Shown here piece after piece: positions 48,301 through 57,835 of a DNA stretch of 64,000 nt. The stretch's first letter is position 1; every line of letters begins with the position of its first letter. The DNA is from Mesorhizobium sp. B1-1-8 (GTDB taxonomy: Bacteria > Pseudomonadota > Alphaproteobacteria > Rhizobiales > Rhizobiaceae), in contig NZ_CP083956.1 of NCBI RefSeq assembly GCF_006442795.2, positions 3,325,501 to 3,389,500 on the forward strand, in the 5' to 3' direction. The position numbers and the translations under genes were made by a program. A model generated the notes under the pieces. The model searched no databases. It worked only from the letters and a program-made list of their open reading frames with translations, and was not told the DNA's origin.

Positions 48301-48759
48301 TCAGTCGGGCAGCGCGGCGATCACGACGAGTTCGACGACAAGGTCAGGTTGCGCCAGGGCGGCAACGCCGATCACCTCCGACGGCGGCGGGTTGTTGTAG
48401 CTGCAGTGCTTCGGACAGTGTTCCTCGAAAAATTCATCCAGCACGTCCAGGCGGAAATTGGGTGAGCTCAGGACTCCGCCCGTTGGAAACGGCCCTTTGA
48501 CGTAAAATGTTATCTTGACCAGGTATTCCAGCGAGCTGCCCAGTTCCTCCAGATCCGCTTTGATGTTGGCAAGGATCGCGCGCCACTGCGCAGCCGGGTC
48601 GCCGACAGCGCCGCCCTGATGCTTCGACGGATCGTAATCGTCGACGGTCGCGGTGTTGCCGCATAGAAAAACATAGCCTTTGGCGCCGGTGACGACCGTG
48701 CCTTTGCCCCATGGCATCAAACGATCGCCCTTGAATTTCTTATGCGTCGTGAGGTTCAT
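48301..48759 (-). CDS. RidA-family protein lacking the catalytic arginine
   Basis: A 152-residue member of the YjgF/RidA superfamily, which in its archetype hydrolyses reactive imines. The fold is clear (AQWRAILANIKADLEELGSS, LVKITFYV and the end VVELVVIAAL). The Arg that holds the substrate carboxylate in RidA, in a P-A-R-S motif, is Ser127 here (NNPPPSEV), and the active-site Glu of IEIEAIA is Val145. It is therefore unlikely to be an imine deaminase. GGAGG lies 6 bases before ATG 48759. It follows the GFA gene on the same strand and is convergent with sufA. Confidence 0.82.
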   Translation of the reverse strand: MNLTTHKKFKGDRLMPWGKGTVVTGAKGYVFLCGNTATVDDYDPSKHQGGAVGDPAAQWRAILANIKADLEELGSSLEYLVKITFYVKGPFPTGGVLSSPNFRLDVLDEFFEEHCPKHCSYNNPPPSEVIGVAALAQPDLVVELVVIAALPD

Positions 48760-48773
48760 TTCGGCCTCCGTTA

Positions 48774-49271
48774 CTAATCCACCCACATGCCCGTGCGCCT
48801 GTGCCAGTCGGCGATCGATTCTTCCGGGTAGACGTCGAACACTTTGTCGTTCTTGCCGATCTCGGGTTCGACCCAGTTTGCCTTGTATTTCAGCATCAGA
48901 TGCACCTTTTCCGGCGGTATCGACAGATCGCTGTCGATCGCCGAGGCGAAGGGATGGACGAGATCCGGCCAGGTCGGATCGTAGAGCCAGAGCGCCGCGC
49001 CGCATTTGCGGCAGAAATTGCGCTCGCCGGTCGAGATCTCGCATTGCGGGTGCTCGTCGTCCTCGATCTCGGCCCGGAAGAAGCCGAGGCTGCGCCTGCC
49101 CCTGACGTTCAGCGTCTCGTAATCGGCGCCCAGATTGATGGCGAAACCGCCGCCGCCCTGCTGCTTGCGGCAGATCGAGCAGTAGCAAAGCATGAACGGC
49201 ACCGGCGTGTGGCTCTGCACCTCGAAATGGACGGCGCCGCAGCGGCAGGAGCCTTTGAGCAGGACGGGCAT
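48774..49271 (-). CDS. GFA-family zinc protein (glutathione-dependent formaldehyde-activating-like)
   Basis: 165 residues of the Mss4-like GFA fold. Zinc ligands are readable: Cys9 and Cys11 (SCRCG), Cys29, Cys31 and Cys34 (CYCSIC), and Cys87 and Cys90 (CRKCGAALW). Characterised members bind glutathione and help capture formaldehyde; most are of unknown function. I use ATG 49271, with GGAG upstream; a TTG at 49298 is possible. The RidA-like gene starts 14 bases after its stop, so they form a small leftward operon. Confidence 0.88.
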   Translation of the reverse strand: MPVLLKGSCRCGAVHFEVQSHTPVPFMLCYCSICRKQQGGGGFAINLGADYETLNVRGRRSLGFFRAEIEDDEHPQCEISTGERNFCRKCGAALWLYDPTWPDLVHPFASAIDSDLSIPPEKVHLMLKYKANWVEPEIGKNDKVFDVYPEESIADWHRRTGMWVD

Positions 49272-49360
49272 GAGGGGGAACTCCGTTTCAGTTTTCAACT
49301 TTTCAGCATGATTTTGGTTGCCGCGATGACAGGGCGCAAAGGCGATGACATGATTGCGGC

Positions 49361-49684
49361 ATGGATAACGAGCGCCTTGAAGAACTGTTCGAAAGCCTGG
49401 GTCCGATCAGCATCAGGAAACTGTTCGGCGGCAAGGGCATCTATTGCGACGGCGTCATCGTCGCGGCCGTCATGCGCGGCGAGCTGATGCTCAAGGCCGA
49501 CGAAGAGAGCGCGCCCGTTTTTGAGGCGGCCGGCTGCAAGCAATGGACCTATACCGGATCGCGGCACGGCAAACAGGTGGCGATGCCCTATTGGAGCATT
49601 CCCGACAGCGCCTTCGACGATCCGGACGAAATGGCGGTCTGGGCACGGCGAGCTTACGAGGCGGGGCGAAGGGCGGGGAAGTGA
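49361..49684 (+). CDS. TfoX/Sxy N-terminal domain protein
   Basis: A 107-residue protein consisting only of the TfoX N-terminal domain: ELFESLGPISIRKLFGGKGIY at 8-28 is the family signature, followed by the GELMLKAD strand and the AMPYWSIPDSAFDDPDEMAVW end. In Haemophilus and E. coli full-length TfoX/Sxy drives competence genes with CRP; stand-alone N-domains in rhizobia are uncharacterised. The start ATG lacks a strong ribosome-binding site. It is divergent from the GFA gene. Confidence 0.85.
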   Translation: MDNERLEELFESLGPISIRKLFGGKGIYCDGVIVAAVMRGELMLKADEESAPVFEAAGCKQWTYTGSRHGKQVAMPYWSIPDSAFDDPDEMAVWARRAYEAGRRAGK

Positions 49685-49715
49685 TTTGGCCGCTACGAAG
49701 GGTAAGTCGAGGCCG

Positions 49716-49860
49716 CCCCCTCATCCGGCCGCTTCGCGGCCACCTTCTCCCCACTGGGGAGAAGAGGTTTGGCGCCTGCAGGCTCCTCTCCCCTCGGGGA
49801 GAGGTCGGATTGCCCCGAATTGCCCTTTGCAATTCGGTTTTGGCAATCCGGGTGAGGGGG
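49716..49860. repeat. RIME-like intergenic mosaic repeat, copy 3
   Basis: Bounded by CCCCCTCATCCGG on the left and CCGGGTGAGGGGG on the right. Inside are CCGGCCGC...GCGGCC, CTTCTCCCC...GGGGAGAAG and CTCTCCCC...GGGGAGAG hairpins, the same modules as at 46025-46152, plus an extra GAATTGC/GCAATTC hairpin at about 49818-49835. It lies between the convergent TfoX-like gene and psuG. Confidence 0.78.
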
Positions 49861-49878
49861 CACCCTCCGCCGATAAGG

Positions 49879-50796
49879 CTACAACGCCTTCGCGATCTGC
49901 GCCGCCAGCCGCGCATTGTTCTCGACCAGCGCGATGTTGGTTTTCAAACTTCGGCCGCCGGTCAATTCCAGGATTTTCGATAGCAGGAAGGGCGTCACCG
50001 CCTTGCCGGTGACGTTCAACGCCTCGGCGGCCTTTTGCGCCGCCTCGATGTAGCCGGCCATCTCGCCGGCCGGGATTTCCTCGTTTTCCGGCACCGGATT
50101 GGCAATCAGCACGCCACCGCCGAGGCCCAGCGCAGCCCTAGTCTTGTAGAAATGCGCGATGTCTTCCGGTTTGTGCAAGGTCAGCGGCGCGCGGAAACGC
50201 GACTGCCTGGACCAGAAAGCCGGCATCGTCTCGCAACCGTGGCCGATGACCGGCACGCCGCGCGTCTCCAGCACTTCCAGCGTCTTTTCGATGTCGAGGA
50301 TGGCCTTGGCGCCAGCCGAGACGACGATCACGGGCGTGCGCGCCAGTTCGTCGAGATCGGCCGAGATGTCGAAGCTCTTTTCGGCGCCCTTGTGGACGCC
50401 GCCGATGCCGCCGGTGGCGAATACTTTTATGCCGGCCATATGCGCGGCGATCATCGTGGCGGCCACCGTGGTGCCGCCGGTGCGCTTTTGCGCGACCGCA
50501 AAGCCGATATCGGCGCGCGACAGCTTCATGGCGTCGCCGGTCATGGCCAGCGATTCGCGCTCGCCGTCGGAAAGTCCGATCTTGATGCGGCCGTCGACCA
50601 CCGCGATCGTCGCCGGCACCGCGCCGCCGTCGGTGATGATCTGCTCGACCCTGGCCGCCATCGCGCCATTGTCGGGATAGGGCATGCCATGGGTGATGAT
50701 GGTGCTTTCCAGCGCCACCACCGGCCGCCCGGCGTCAAGCGCCTCGGCCACCTGCGGGTGGATATCGATGAAGGGGCGGGCGGTTTGTGGGGTCAT
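49879..50796 (-). CDS. psuG: Pseudouridine-5'-phosphate glycosidase
   Basis: Splits pseudouridine 5'-phosphate into uracil and ribose 5-phosphate. The 305 residues carry the family hallmark VALESTIITHGMPYPDN (28-44), then KRTGGTTVAATM, FATGGIGGVHKG and VVSAGAKAILD. The end ILELTGGRSLKTNIALVENN is also conserved. ATG 50796 has GGAGAC upstream; the frame runs further but is not family-like. It follows the PfkB kinase gene by 55 bases on the same strand; kinase plus glycosidase is the complete known pseudouridine degradation route. Confidence 0.95.
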   Translation of the reverse strand: MTPQTARPFIDIHPQVAEALDAGRPVVALESTIITHGMPYPDNGAMAARVEQIITDGGAVPATIAVVDGRIKIGLSDGERESLAMTGDAMKLSRADIGFAVAQKRTGGTTVAATMIAAHMAGIKVFATGGIGGVHKGAEKSFDISADLDELARTPVIVVSAGAKAILDIEKTLEVLETRGVPVIGHGCETMPAFWSRQSRFRAPLTLHKPEDIAHFYKTRAALGLGGGVLIANPVPENEEIPAGEMAGYIEAAQKAAEALNVTGKAVTPFLLSKILELTGGRSLKTNIALVENNARLAAQIAKAL

Positions 50797-50851
50797 CTTT
50801 GTCTCCGATCCGAAGCGTGCGAACGGCTCCGGCACAATGATCTGGCGGCCC

Positions 50852-51790
50852 TCATGCCATTTCCCGCGCATTCGGCACAAGTGCAAGCGCCTGCGTAAAA
50901 CCGGCGGCGGTGAAGATTGGCACTGCCTCGGCGCTCTCGATGGCAAGCATGGCCGCGGCAACGCCTTCGCGCAGCGCGGCGCGCAACGGCAGGCCGCGCA
51001 GCAGCGCGGCGACCGTGGCGCCGGTCAGCGCATCTCCGGCGCCGGTGACGTCGGCGACCCGTCGCGGCGCGGGCGGGTCGATGGCAAACACACCGGACCC
51101 GTTGAAGCCCAGCACCGGCGCGCTGCCGGCGGTCACCACACCGGCCCGCAGTCCCGTCGCCCTCAGCGCATTGACCAGCTCAGGACCTGTCGCGTCGGTA
51201 TGGGCAAGGGCCGCGGCCTCGCGGCCGTTCATGAACAGCAGCGCCAACTCGCCGAGCACCGGCTGCAGGCGCACCGCCTTGGCCGGCGAGATGGCGATGG
51301 CAAAGACCGGCCTGCCGCCAGCCTGCTCGACCAGGCACTCGAGCGCCGCCGAAGGCAGGTTGGCGTCGCATAGGATGGCGTCGGCGGCGGCGATCGCCTC
51401 GCGCACCTTGGCGCGTCGGATCTGCTTGGGGAAGGCGAGCTCGTAGAGTGCCATGTCGGCGAAGCCGACGATCAGCTCGCCGTCGCTGTCGATCAGCGCC
51501 GTGTAACTCGGCGTCGTGCGGTCGAGGAACACCACCGACAGGTCGGCAATGCCGGCGCGGGCGATCGCGGCCGACACCGTGTCGGCCGCGGCGTCGCCGC
51601 CGCGCACCGAGAGCAGCGAGGCCGACACGCCGCGCCTGACCACGCTGCGCAGCGCATTGAAGACGCCGCCGCCGACATCCTCGCGCAGGATGCCCGGATT
51701 GGAGGCCGCAGGCACATAGGTGCCCGACACCTGGCCGCGCCGATCGATATGGGCGCCGCCCAAAGCGAGGATTCTTGGGGATGTCGGCAT
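50852..51790 (-). CDS. psuK: PfkB-family kinase, probable pseudouridine kinase
   Basis: 312 residues. PfkB signatures are GGGVFNALR (near 40-48) and the catalytic VTGAGDALTGA near 255-265. The context next to psuG is the main reason for calling it pseudouridine kinase, which phosphorylates pseudouridine at O5'. I start at ATG 51790 (MPTSPRILALGGAHIDRRG), matching the usual beginning of the family; twelve more codons are open upstream. It is divergent from recA, with a 272-base control region between. Confidence 0.88.
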   Translation of the reverse strand: MPTSPRILALGGAHIDRRGQVSGTYVPAASNPGILREDVGGGVFNALRSVVRRGVSASLLSVRGGDAAADTVSAAIARAGIADLSVVFLDRTTPSYTALIDSDGELIVGFADMALYELAFPKQIRRAKVREAIAAADAILCDANLPSAALECLVEQAGGRPVFAIAISPAKAVRLQPVLGELALLFMNGREAAALAHTDATGPELVNALRATGLRAGVVTAGSAPVLGFNGSGVFAIDPPAPRRVADVTGAGDALTGATVAALLRGLPLRAALREGVAAAMLAIESAEAVPIFTAAGFTQALALVPNAREMA

Positions 51791-51922
51791 GCCTGTGCTA
51801 TGACCCCCATGTTCACGTGCGCACACTAGGTTTGTGCGCGCCGGCCCGCAATCGGGGTTGCGATTCGGACCGGGGAGAAAACAATGCGCTGTGGCGGCAG
51901 CGGGCTGATTGCCGGGCTAGCG

Positions 51923-51937
51923 GTACAAAAAAAGAAC
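51923..51937. promoter_or_regulatory. Imperfect LexA (SOS) box 1 upstream of recA
   Basis: GTAC-N7-GAAC. The alphaproteobacterial LexA consensus is GAAC-N7-GAAC, so one half-site is exact and the other has one mismatch. The spacer is seven A. It lies 125 bases before the recA start. Confidence 0.45.
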
Positions 51938-51988
51938 AAATCCAGATATTGTTTGTTTTTCATATGGTTGAATCCCCTTGCCAAATGA

Positions 51989-52003
51989 GAACAAAAAAGG
52001 TAC
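51989..52003. promoter_or_regulatory. Imperfect LexA (SOS) box 2 upstream of recA
   Basis: GAAC-N7-GTAC, again with one exact half-site and one mismatch, and an A-rich spacer. It lies 59 bases before the recA start, the more usual position for an operator over the promoter. Whether LexA uses this box, box 1 or both cannot be decided by eye. Confidence 0.5.
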
Positions 52004-52062
52004 AAAACGTTCAGGGATCACGGATTGTCCGGCCTTCATTGACGACCAAGGGGTGATGTATC

Positions 52063-53160
<1,098 letters not shown>

Positions 53161-53305
53161 GGCCGGGCAATTCCGGGAAAGCGTGCAGCCGGTTCCATCC
53201 TGAATTTGGGTGAAAGAAATTAGTCGGCTTAGCCGGAGTTCGGCCATGATTCCGGTTTATCGTCTTGTGCTTATGTAATCGAGTACTTCAGTATATTGCG
53301 TACCA

Positions 53306-53332
53306 AACCGCCGGCCTCGTGCCGGCGGTTTT
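53306..53332 (+). terminator. Intrinsic terminator downstream of recA
   Basis: AACCGCCGGC at 53306-53315 and GCCGGCGGTT at 53321-53330 form a perfect 10-bp stem with a 5-base loop and a T run. The stretch 53161-53305 before it has no gene I can support. Confidence 0.82.
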
Positions 53333-53457
53333 GCGTTTCCGGGACAGGCGAAGCGGCCGGCAAGGTCGCCACTCGGGACGAACTGCCGTGTTTCTGGACA
53401 GGGTCAAGAGCTACCGCTAAAAGGCCACTCTATCTTCTGAAACGCAGAGCCCAATTG

Positions 53458-53480
53458 CCGCCGGCCTGGCCGGCGGTTTT
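53458..53480 (+). promoter_or_regulatory. Terminator-like hairpin in the alaS leader
   Basis: CCGCCGG at 53458-53464 pairs with CCGGCGG at 53470-53476 (9 bp if the loop is allowed to close to one base), followed by TTTT. It ends only 18 bases before the alaS ATG, immediately in front of the AAAGG ribosome-binding site. Its sequence is nearly the same as the recA terminator 150 bases upstream. It could be a second terminator or an attenuator of alaS. Confidence 0.5.
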
Positions 53481-53498
53481 CGCGAAAAGGCAGTGTCC

Positions 53499-56168
53499 AT
53501 GAGTGGCGTGAACGACATCCGGTCGACATTCCTCGACTATTTCCGCAAGGAGGGTCACGAGATCGTGGCGTCGAGCCCGCTGGTGCCGCGCAACGATCCG
53601 ACGCTGATGTTCACCAACGCCGGCATGGTGCAGTTCAAGAACGTCTTCACCGGCCTGGAGAAGCGGCCTTATTCGCGCGCCGCGACCGCGCAGAAAAGCG
53701 TGCGCGCCGGCGGCAAGCACAATGACCTCGACAATGTCGGCTACACGGCGCGCCATCTCACCTTCTTCGAGATGCTCGGCAACTTCTCGTTCGGCGACTA
53801 TTTCAAGGAGCGCGCCATCGAGCTTGCCTGGAACCTGATCACCAGGGAGCTTGGGCTGCCGAAGGACAAGCTTCTGGTCACCGTCTACCATACGGACGAC
53901 GAGGCGGCCGGTTTCTGGAAGAAGATCGCCGGGTTTTCCGACGACCGCATCATCCGTATCGCAACCTCCGACAATTTCTGGGCGATGGGCGATACCGGAC
54001 CGTGCGGGCCGTGCTCGGAAATATTCATCGACCGCGGCGAGCACATCTGGGGCGGCCCGCCCGGCAGCCCGGAGGAAGATGGCGACCGCTTCCTGGAATT
54101 CTGGAACCTGGTGTTCATGCAGTATGAGCAGGTGACCAAGCAGGAGCGCATCGACCTGCCGCGCCCGTCGATCGACACCGGCATGGGCCTGGAGCGCATG
54201 GCTTCCATCCTGCAAGGGGTGGAAAGCGTCTTTGAGACCGACCTGTTCCAGCATCTGATCGATGCCGCGTCTTCCGCGCTCGGGCACGGTCCCGACCGGG
54301 AGAACGTCGCCTCCTTCCGGGTCATTGCCGATCATCTGCGCTCCACCTCCTTCCTGGTGGCCGACGGCGTGCTGCCGTCCAACGAAGGCCGCGGCTATGT
54401 GCTGCGCCGCATCATGCGCCGCGCCATGCGCCATGCGCAGCTGCTCGGCGCCAAAGAGCCGCTGATGTGGCAGCTGGTGCCGGCGCTGGTGCGCGAGATG
54501 GGCCAGGCCTATCCGGAACTGGCGCGCGGCGAACAGCTGATCACCGAGACGCTGAAGCTGGAGGAGACGCGTTTCGGCAAGACACTGGCACGCGGCCTCG
54601 GCCTGCTTTCGGAGGCGACGGAGACGCTCCATGCCGGCGACATGCTGGACGGCGAGACGGCCTTCAAGCTCTACGACACCTACGGCTTCCCGCTCGACCT
54701 GACGCAGGACGCGCTGCGCCAGCGCAACATCGCGGTCGACCTTGCCGGCTTCACCGATGCGATGGAACGGCAGCGGGCGGAGGCGCGGGCGCACTGGGCG
54801 GGTTCGGGCGAGGCCGCGACCGAAACGGTGTGGTTTCCGGTGCGCGAGAAGACCGGCGCGACGGAGTTTCTCGGCTACGAGACCGAGCAGGCGGAGGGTC
54901 TTATCCAGGCGCTGGTAAGGGACGGCAAGACCGTCGACAGCGCCGGCCAGGGCGACGCCGTTGCCGTGGTCGTCAACCAGACGCCGTTCTACGGCGAATC
55001 GGGTGGTCAGATGGGCGATGCCGGCGTCATCTCCGGCGAGGGTTTCTCGATCGAGATCACCGATACGCAGAAGAAGGCCGACGGCCTGTTCGTGCATCTC
55101 GGCAAGGTGGCGAGCGGCACGGTCAAAACGGGCGCGGCTGTCGAATTGAAGGTCGACCACGCGCGCCGCTCCAAGCTGCGCGCCAACCATTCCGCCACGC
55201 ATCTGATCCACGAGGCGCTGCGCGAGGTGCTGGGCACGCATGTCGCGCAGAAGGGCTCGCTGGTCGCGCCGGACCGGCTGCGTTTCGACATCTCGCACAA
55301 CAAGCCGATCTCGCCCGACGAACTCGAGGAGGTCGAGCGGATGGCGAATGAGATCGTCGTGCAGAACAGCCCGGTGACGACGCGCCTGATGTCGGTCGAC
55401 GACGCCATTGCCGAGGGCGCCATGGCGCTGTTCGGCGAGAAATACGGCGATGAGGTGCGCGTCGTCTCGATGGGCACCGGCCTGCATGGCGCCAGGGCCA
55501 ACCGGCCCTATTCGGTCGAGCTCTGCGGCGGCACGCATGTCAGGTCAACCGGCGATATCGGCTTGGTGCGCATCCTGTCGGACAGCGCGGTGGCGGCGGG
55601 CGTGCGCCGCATCGAAGCGCTGACGGGCGAGGCAGCGCGCAAGCATCTCGACGAGCAGGACAAGCGCCTGAAGACCGCCGCGGCGACCTTGAAGATCGCG
55701 CCGGCCGACGTGCCGGCGCGCGTCGAGGCACTGCTCGATGAGCGCAAGAAGCTTGAGAAGGAGCTGAGCGAGGCGCGCAAGAAGCTGGCGCTTGGCGCTG
55801 GTACCGCCGTGTCCGATGCTCCGCCCACCAACGAGACCGTTGCCGGTGTCGGTTTTCTCGCCAAGGCGGTCAGCGGCGTGGCGCCGAAGGACCTGAAGCC
55901 GCTGGCGGATGCCGGCAAGAAGTCGCTCGGCTCCGGCGTCGTCGTCTTCGTCGGCGCCGGCGAGGACAACAAGGCAAGCGTCGTCGTCGCCGTCACCGAC
56001 GACCTGACCGGCCGCTTCAGCGCCGTCGACCTGGTGCGCGTCGCTTCCGCAGCACTTGGCGGGCAGGGCGGCGGCGGACGTCCCGACATGGCCCAAGCCG
56101 GCGGCCCCGACGCCTCCAAGGCCAACGATGCGATCGCGGCGGTGAGGGCAGCACTCGAAGCAGCGTGA
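53499..56168 (+). CDS. alaS: Alanine--tRNA ligase
   Basis: Charges tRNA-Ala. At 889 residues it is of full length. The class II catalytic core starts with [16 protein letters not shown] and [14 protein letters not shown]; the tRNA-recognition part follows. The editing domain has the zinc-binding [11 protein letters not shown] and [10 protein letters not shown] motifs (Cys and His intact), and the C-terminal coiled coil and DHHA1 domain end with [17 protein letters not shown] prefer ATG 53499, with AAAGG 8 bases upstream, over the GTG two codons earlier. A terminator-like hairpin lies directly in front. Confidence 0.97.
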   Translation: MSGVNDIRSTFLDYFRKEGHEIVASSPLVPRNDPTLMFTNAGMVQFKNVFTGLEKRPYSRAATAQKSVRAGGKHNDLDNVGYTARHLTFFEMLGNFSFGDYFKERAIELAWNLITRELGLPKDKLLVTVYHTDDEAAGFWKKIAGFSDDRIIRIATSDNFWAMGDTGPCGPCSEIFIDRGEHIWGGPPGSPEEDGDRFLEFWNLVFMQYEQVTKQERIDLPRPSIDTGMGLERMASILQGVESVFETDLFQHLIDAASSALGHGPDRENVASFRVIADHLRSTSFLVADGVLPSNEGRGYVLRRIMRRAMRHAQLLGAKEPLMWQLVPALVREMGQAYPELARGEQLITETLKLEETRFGKTLARGLGLLSEATETLHAGDMLDGETAFKLYDTYGFPLDLTQDALRQRNIAVDLAGFTDAMERQRAEARAHWAGSGEAATETVWFPVREKTGATEFLGYETEQAEGLIQALVRDGKTVDSAGQGDAVAVVVNQTPFYGESGGQMGDAGVISGEGFSIEITDTQKKADGLFVHLGKVASGTVKTGAAVELKVDHARRSKLRANHSATHLIHEALREVLGTHVAQKGSLVAPDRLRFDISHNKPISPDELEEVERMANEIVVQNSPVTTRLMSVDDAIAEGAMALFGEKYGDEVRVVSMGTGLHGARANRPYSVELCGGTHVRSTGDIGLVRILSDSAVAAGVRRIEALTGEAARKHLDEQDKRLKTAAATLKIAPADVPARVEALLDERKKLEKELSEARKKLALGAGTAVSDAPPTNETVAGVGFLAKAVSGVAPKDLKPLADAGKKSLGSGVVVFVGAGEDNKASVVVAVTDDLTGRFSAVDLVRVASAALGGQGGGGRPDMAQAGGPDASKANDAIAAVRAALEAA

Positions 56169-56214
56169 GCTGACCGAATCGAAGCTGGGCAGCAAGCTCC
56201 CAAAGGGTAGCGCT

Positions 56215-56374
56215 GCCCCTCATCTGGCTGCCGCCATCTTCTCCCCGTTGAACGGGGAGAAGGGCGCTGTCATCATGGCTTTCGCCAATCGTCATTGTTG
56301 AAGGAAAGCGGCGGCGTCGAGGCCAGCCTCTTTCGCCCCGTTTACGAGAAATGCCCGGCAGGGCAATGAGGGGC
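56215..56374. repeat. RIME-like repeat, partial copy 4
   Basis: Bounded by GCCCCTCAT (56215-56223) and its inverse ATGAGGGGC (56366-56374). It contains CTTCTCCCCGTT/AACGGGGAGAAG at 56238-56262, the same hairpin core as the other copies, but the inner 80 bases differ. It lies between alaS and the convergent GST gene. Confidence 0.6.
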
Positions 56375-56435
56375 GGCGCCGATGCTCGTAATTGTCGTTC
56401 GTGGGCTATTCAGTACTGCGAGGCCCACCAGATCA

Positions 56436-57059
56436 CTAGGCCTTTTCAGTTCGTGCAAAGCTCGGCCGTTCGGTCACCCGCGAATACCAATCCTGAATAT
56501 CCGAAAACCGCTCCAGCAGATCGCGCCCTTCCGTGACCTTGACGAAATAGGCGATGATGGGTGCCGCGTGCAGGTCGACCAGGGTCAGTCGGTCGCCAAG
56601 CAGCCAAGGCCCGTTTGCCTTCAGCGACGTCAGCACCTTAAGCACCGTCTCCGCCTGCCGCAGGCCGGCGGCGATCAGGTCTTCGTCGGGCGTCGTCTTT
56701 TCGAGCCGCTCCACGGCGACGTCCCAGACCATGGCGCGATAACCATAGGCGTCGAGCATGCCGGCAATCTGGGTCTTCCTGGCGCGGCCGCGCGCATCGA
56801 TGGGCTGCAGGACCGGACCCTCGAAGGCCTCGTCGACATAATGCGTGATGGCATTGGTTTCGAAGAGGCGAAAGCCGTCATGCTCGAAGGCCGGGATGCG
56901 GCCGAACGGGTGGTGCTCGAGATACCAGGCCGGAATGCCCTCGGGCGCGAAGATGTCGACAGGCACAAGCTCGTAGCCGACGCCCTTTTCCTCCAGCGTC
57001 ATCCGCGCGATGCGGACATAGACGCTGTAGTCGGCGCCGTAGAGAACAGGCTTTGCCAT
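56436..57059 (-). CDS. Glutathione S-transferase family protein
   Basis: 207 residues: thioredoxin-like N-terminal domain (KPVLYGADYSVYVRIARMTL, with Tyr/Ser near residue 11-13 as the likely catalytic position; PFGRIPAFEHDGFRLFET holds the cis-Pro) and an all-helical C-terminal domain (GPWLLGDRLTLVDL is the usual Asp-containing motif). The subfamily and substrate are unknown. It is the last gene of a leftward run icd, GNAT-like, GST, 35 bases after the GNAT-like gene. Confidence 0.92.
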   Translation of the reverse strand: MAKPVLYGADYSVYVRIARMTLEEKGVGYELVPVDIFAPEGIPAWYLEHHPFGRIPAFEHDGFRLFETNAITHYVDEAFEGPVLQPIDARGRARKTQIAGMLDAYGYRAMVWDVAVERLEKTTPDEDLIAAGLRQAETVLKVLTSLKANGPWLLGDRLTLVDLHAAPIIAYFVKVTEGRDLLERFSDIQDWYSRVTERPSFARTEKA

Positions 57060-57094
57060 CCGTCATTCCTTCATGGTCATGGACGCAGTCGCGG

Positions 57095-57829
57095 TCAGCC
57101 AGGCCCACTTTCAACCAAATCCCGCAGCCAGACGCGCAGCATGCCGGTGGACTGAAAGCCACAGGCCAGCGCCTCATCCAGCGCGCCATCGCGTTCATAT
57201 CCGACGAGGGCGCGCCTTCCGGTAAACGCGTGGGCGGCGGCTGCCGCGGCATCGCGATATGCCGAACGGCCGCCGGTGGCGAAGACATTTGACAGCCCGA
57301 TCACCTGCTCCGACCTGTTGGCGATGCAACCGGAGCTGAAGCCGTCGGCCGTTCGCCGGCCGAGCATAGCGATGGTGTCGTCTTTCAGGATCGCTGCGGG
57401 AAAGACCTGGCCGGTGGACGGGTTTCCACCATCCGCCCAGGCGAGTTCCCACTTTTCCAGGCTTGAAGCGTCCTCGACTCGTTCCCAGTCGGAAGGCGCT
57501 TCAATCGGGTGAGCCAGGTCCATCCAGATCCAGCTTGATTCGAAGAGCTGCCGGAACCCGAGCGGTTGGAGATCGAGGCGGCAAAATCCGTCCTTCACCG
57601 CAAAGCTGTTGGCCATAACGGATGCCAACCTGCCAATTTCGGCAAGCTGAGCGTCTACGGCATCGGCATCCAGTGTGGCGGCGTTGGAATAGTAGGGAGG
57701 CGCTTGCTCATCGCTCGACCAGAAGAGATCGCTCCGCCGGTCGCTCAGCCCATGCGCCTTGAAAACTGCCTGATAGAGATCGGCATTGTTGCCGGCGCAA
57801 AGACGGGCCTTTTCGCCGGCATCGTCCAC
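57095..57829 (-). CDS. GNAT-fold N-acetyltransferase-like protein
   Basis: 244 residues, starting at GTG 57829, 6 bases after the icd stop, with GGGGTAAG inside the end of icd as ribosome-binding site. The C-terminal third resembles a GNAT core: strands ending VIGLSNVFATGG, then a helix, then RRALVGYERDGALDEALACGFQSTG. The Arg-rich acetyl-CoA loop (Q/R-x-x-G-x-G/A) is not obvious, so it may be inactive or bind another ligand. The N-terminal part has Trp-rich strands (WIWMDLAHPIEAPSDWERV). Close spacing implies co-transcription with icd. Confidence 0.65.
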   Translation of the reverse strand: MDDAGEKARLCAGNNADLYQAVFKAHGLSDRRSDLFWSSDEQAPPYYSNAATLDADAVDAQLAEIGRLASVMANSFAVKDGFCRLDLQPLGFRQLFESSWIWMDLAHPIEAPSDWERVEDASSLEKWELAWADGGNPSTGQVFPAAILKDDTIAMLGRRTADGFSSGCIANRSEQVIGLSNVFATGGRSAYRDAAAAAAHAFTGRRALVGYERDGALDEALACGFQSTGMLRVWLRDLVESGPG

Positions 57830-57835
57830 CGCTTC

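Noticed and set aside
53430..55538. A 702-codon open frame on the minus strand opposite alaS
   Set aside because: Antisense shadow of alaS with no recognisable protein, no ribosome-binding site and biased composition.
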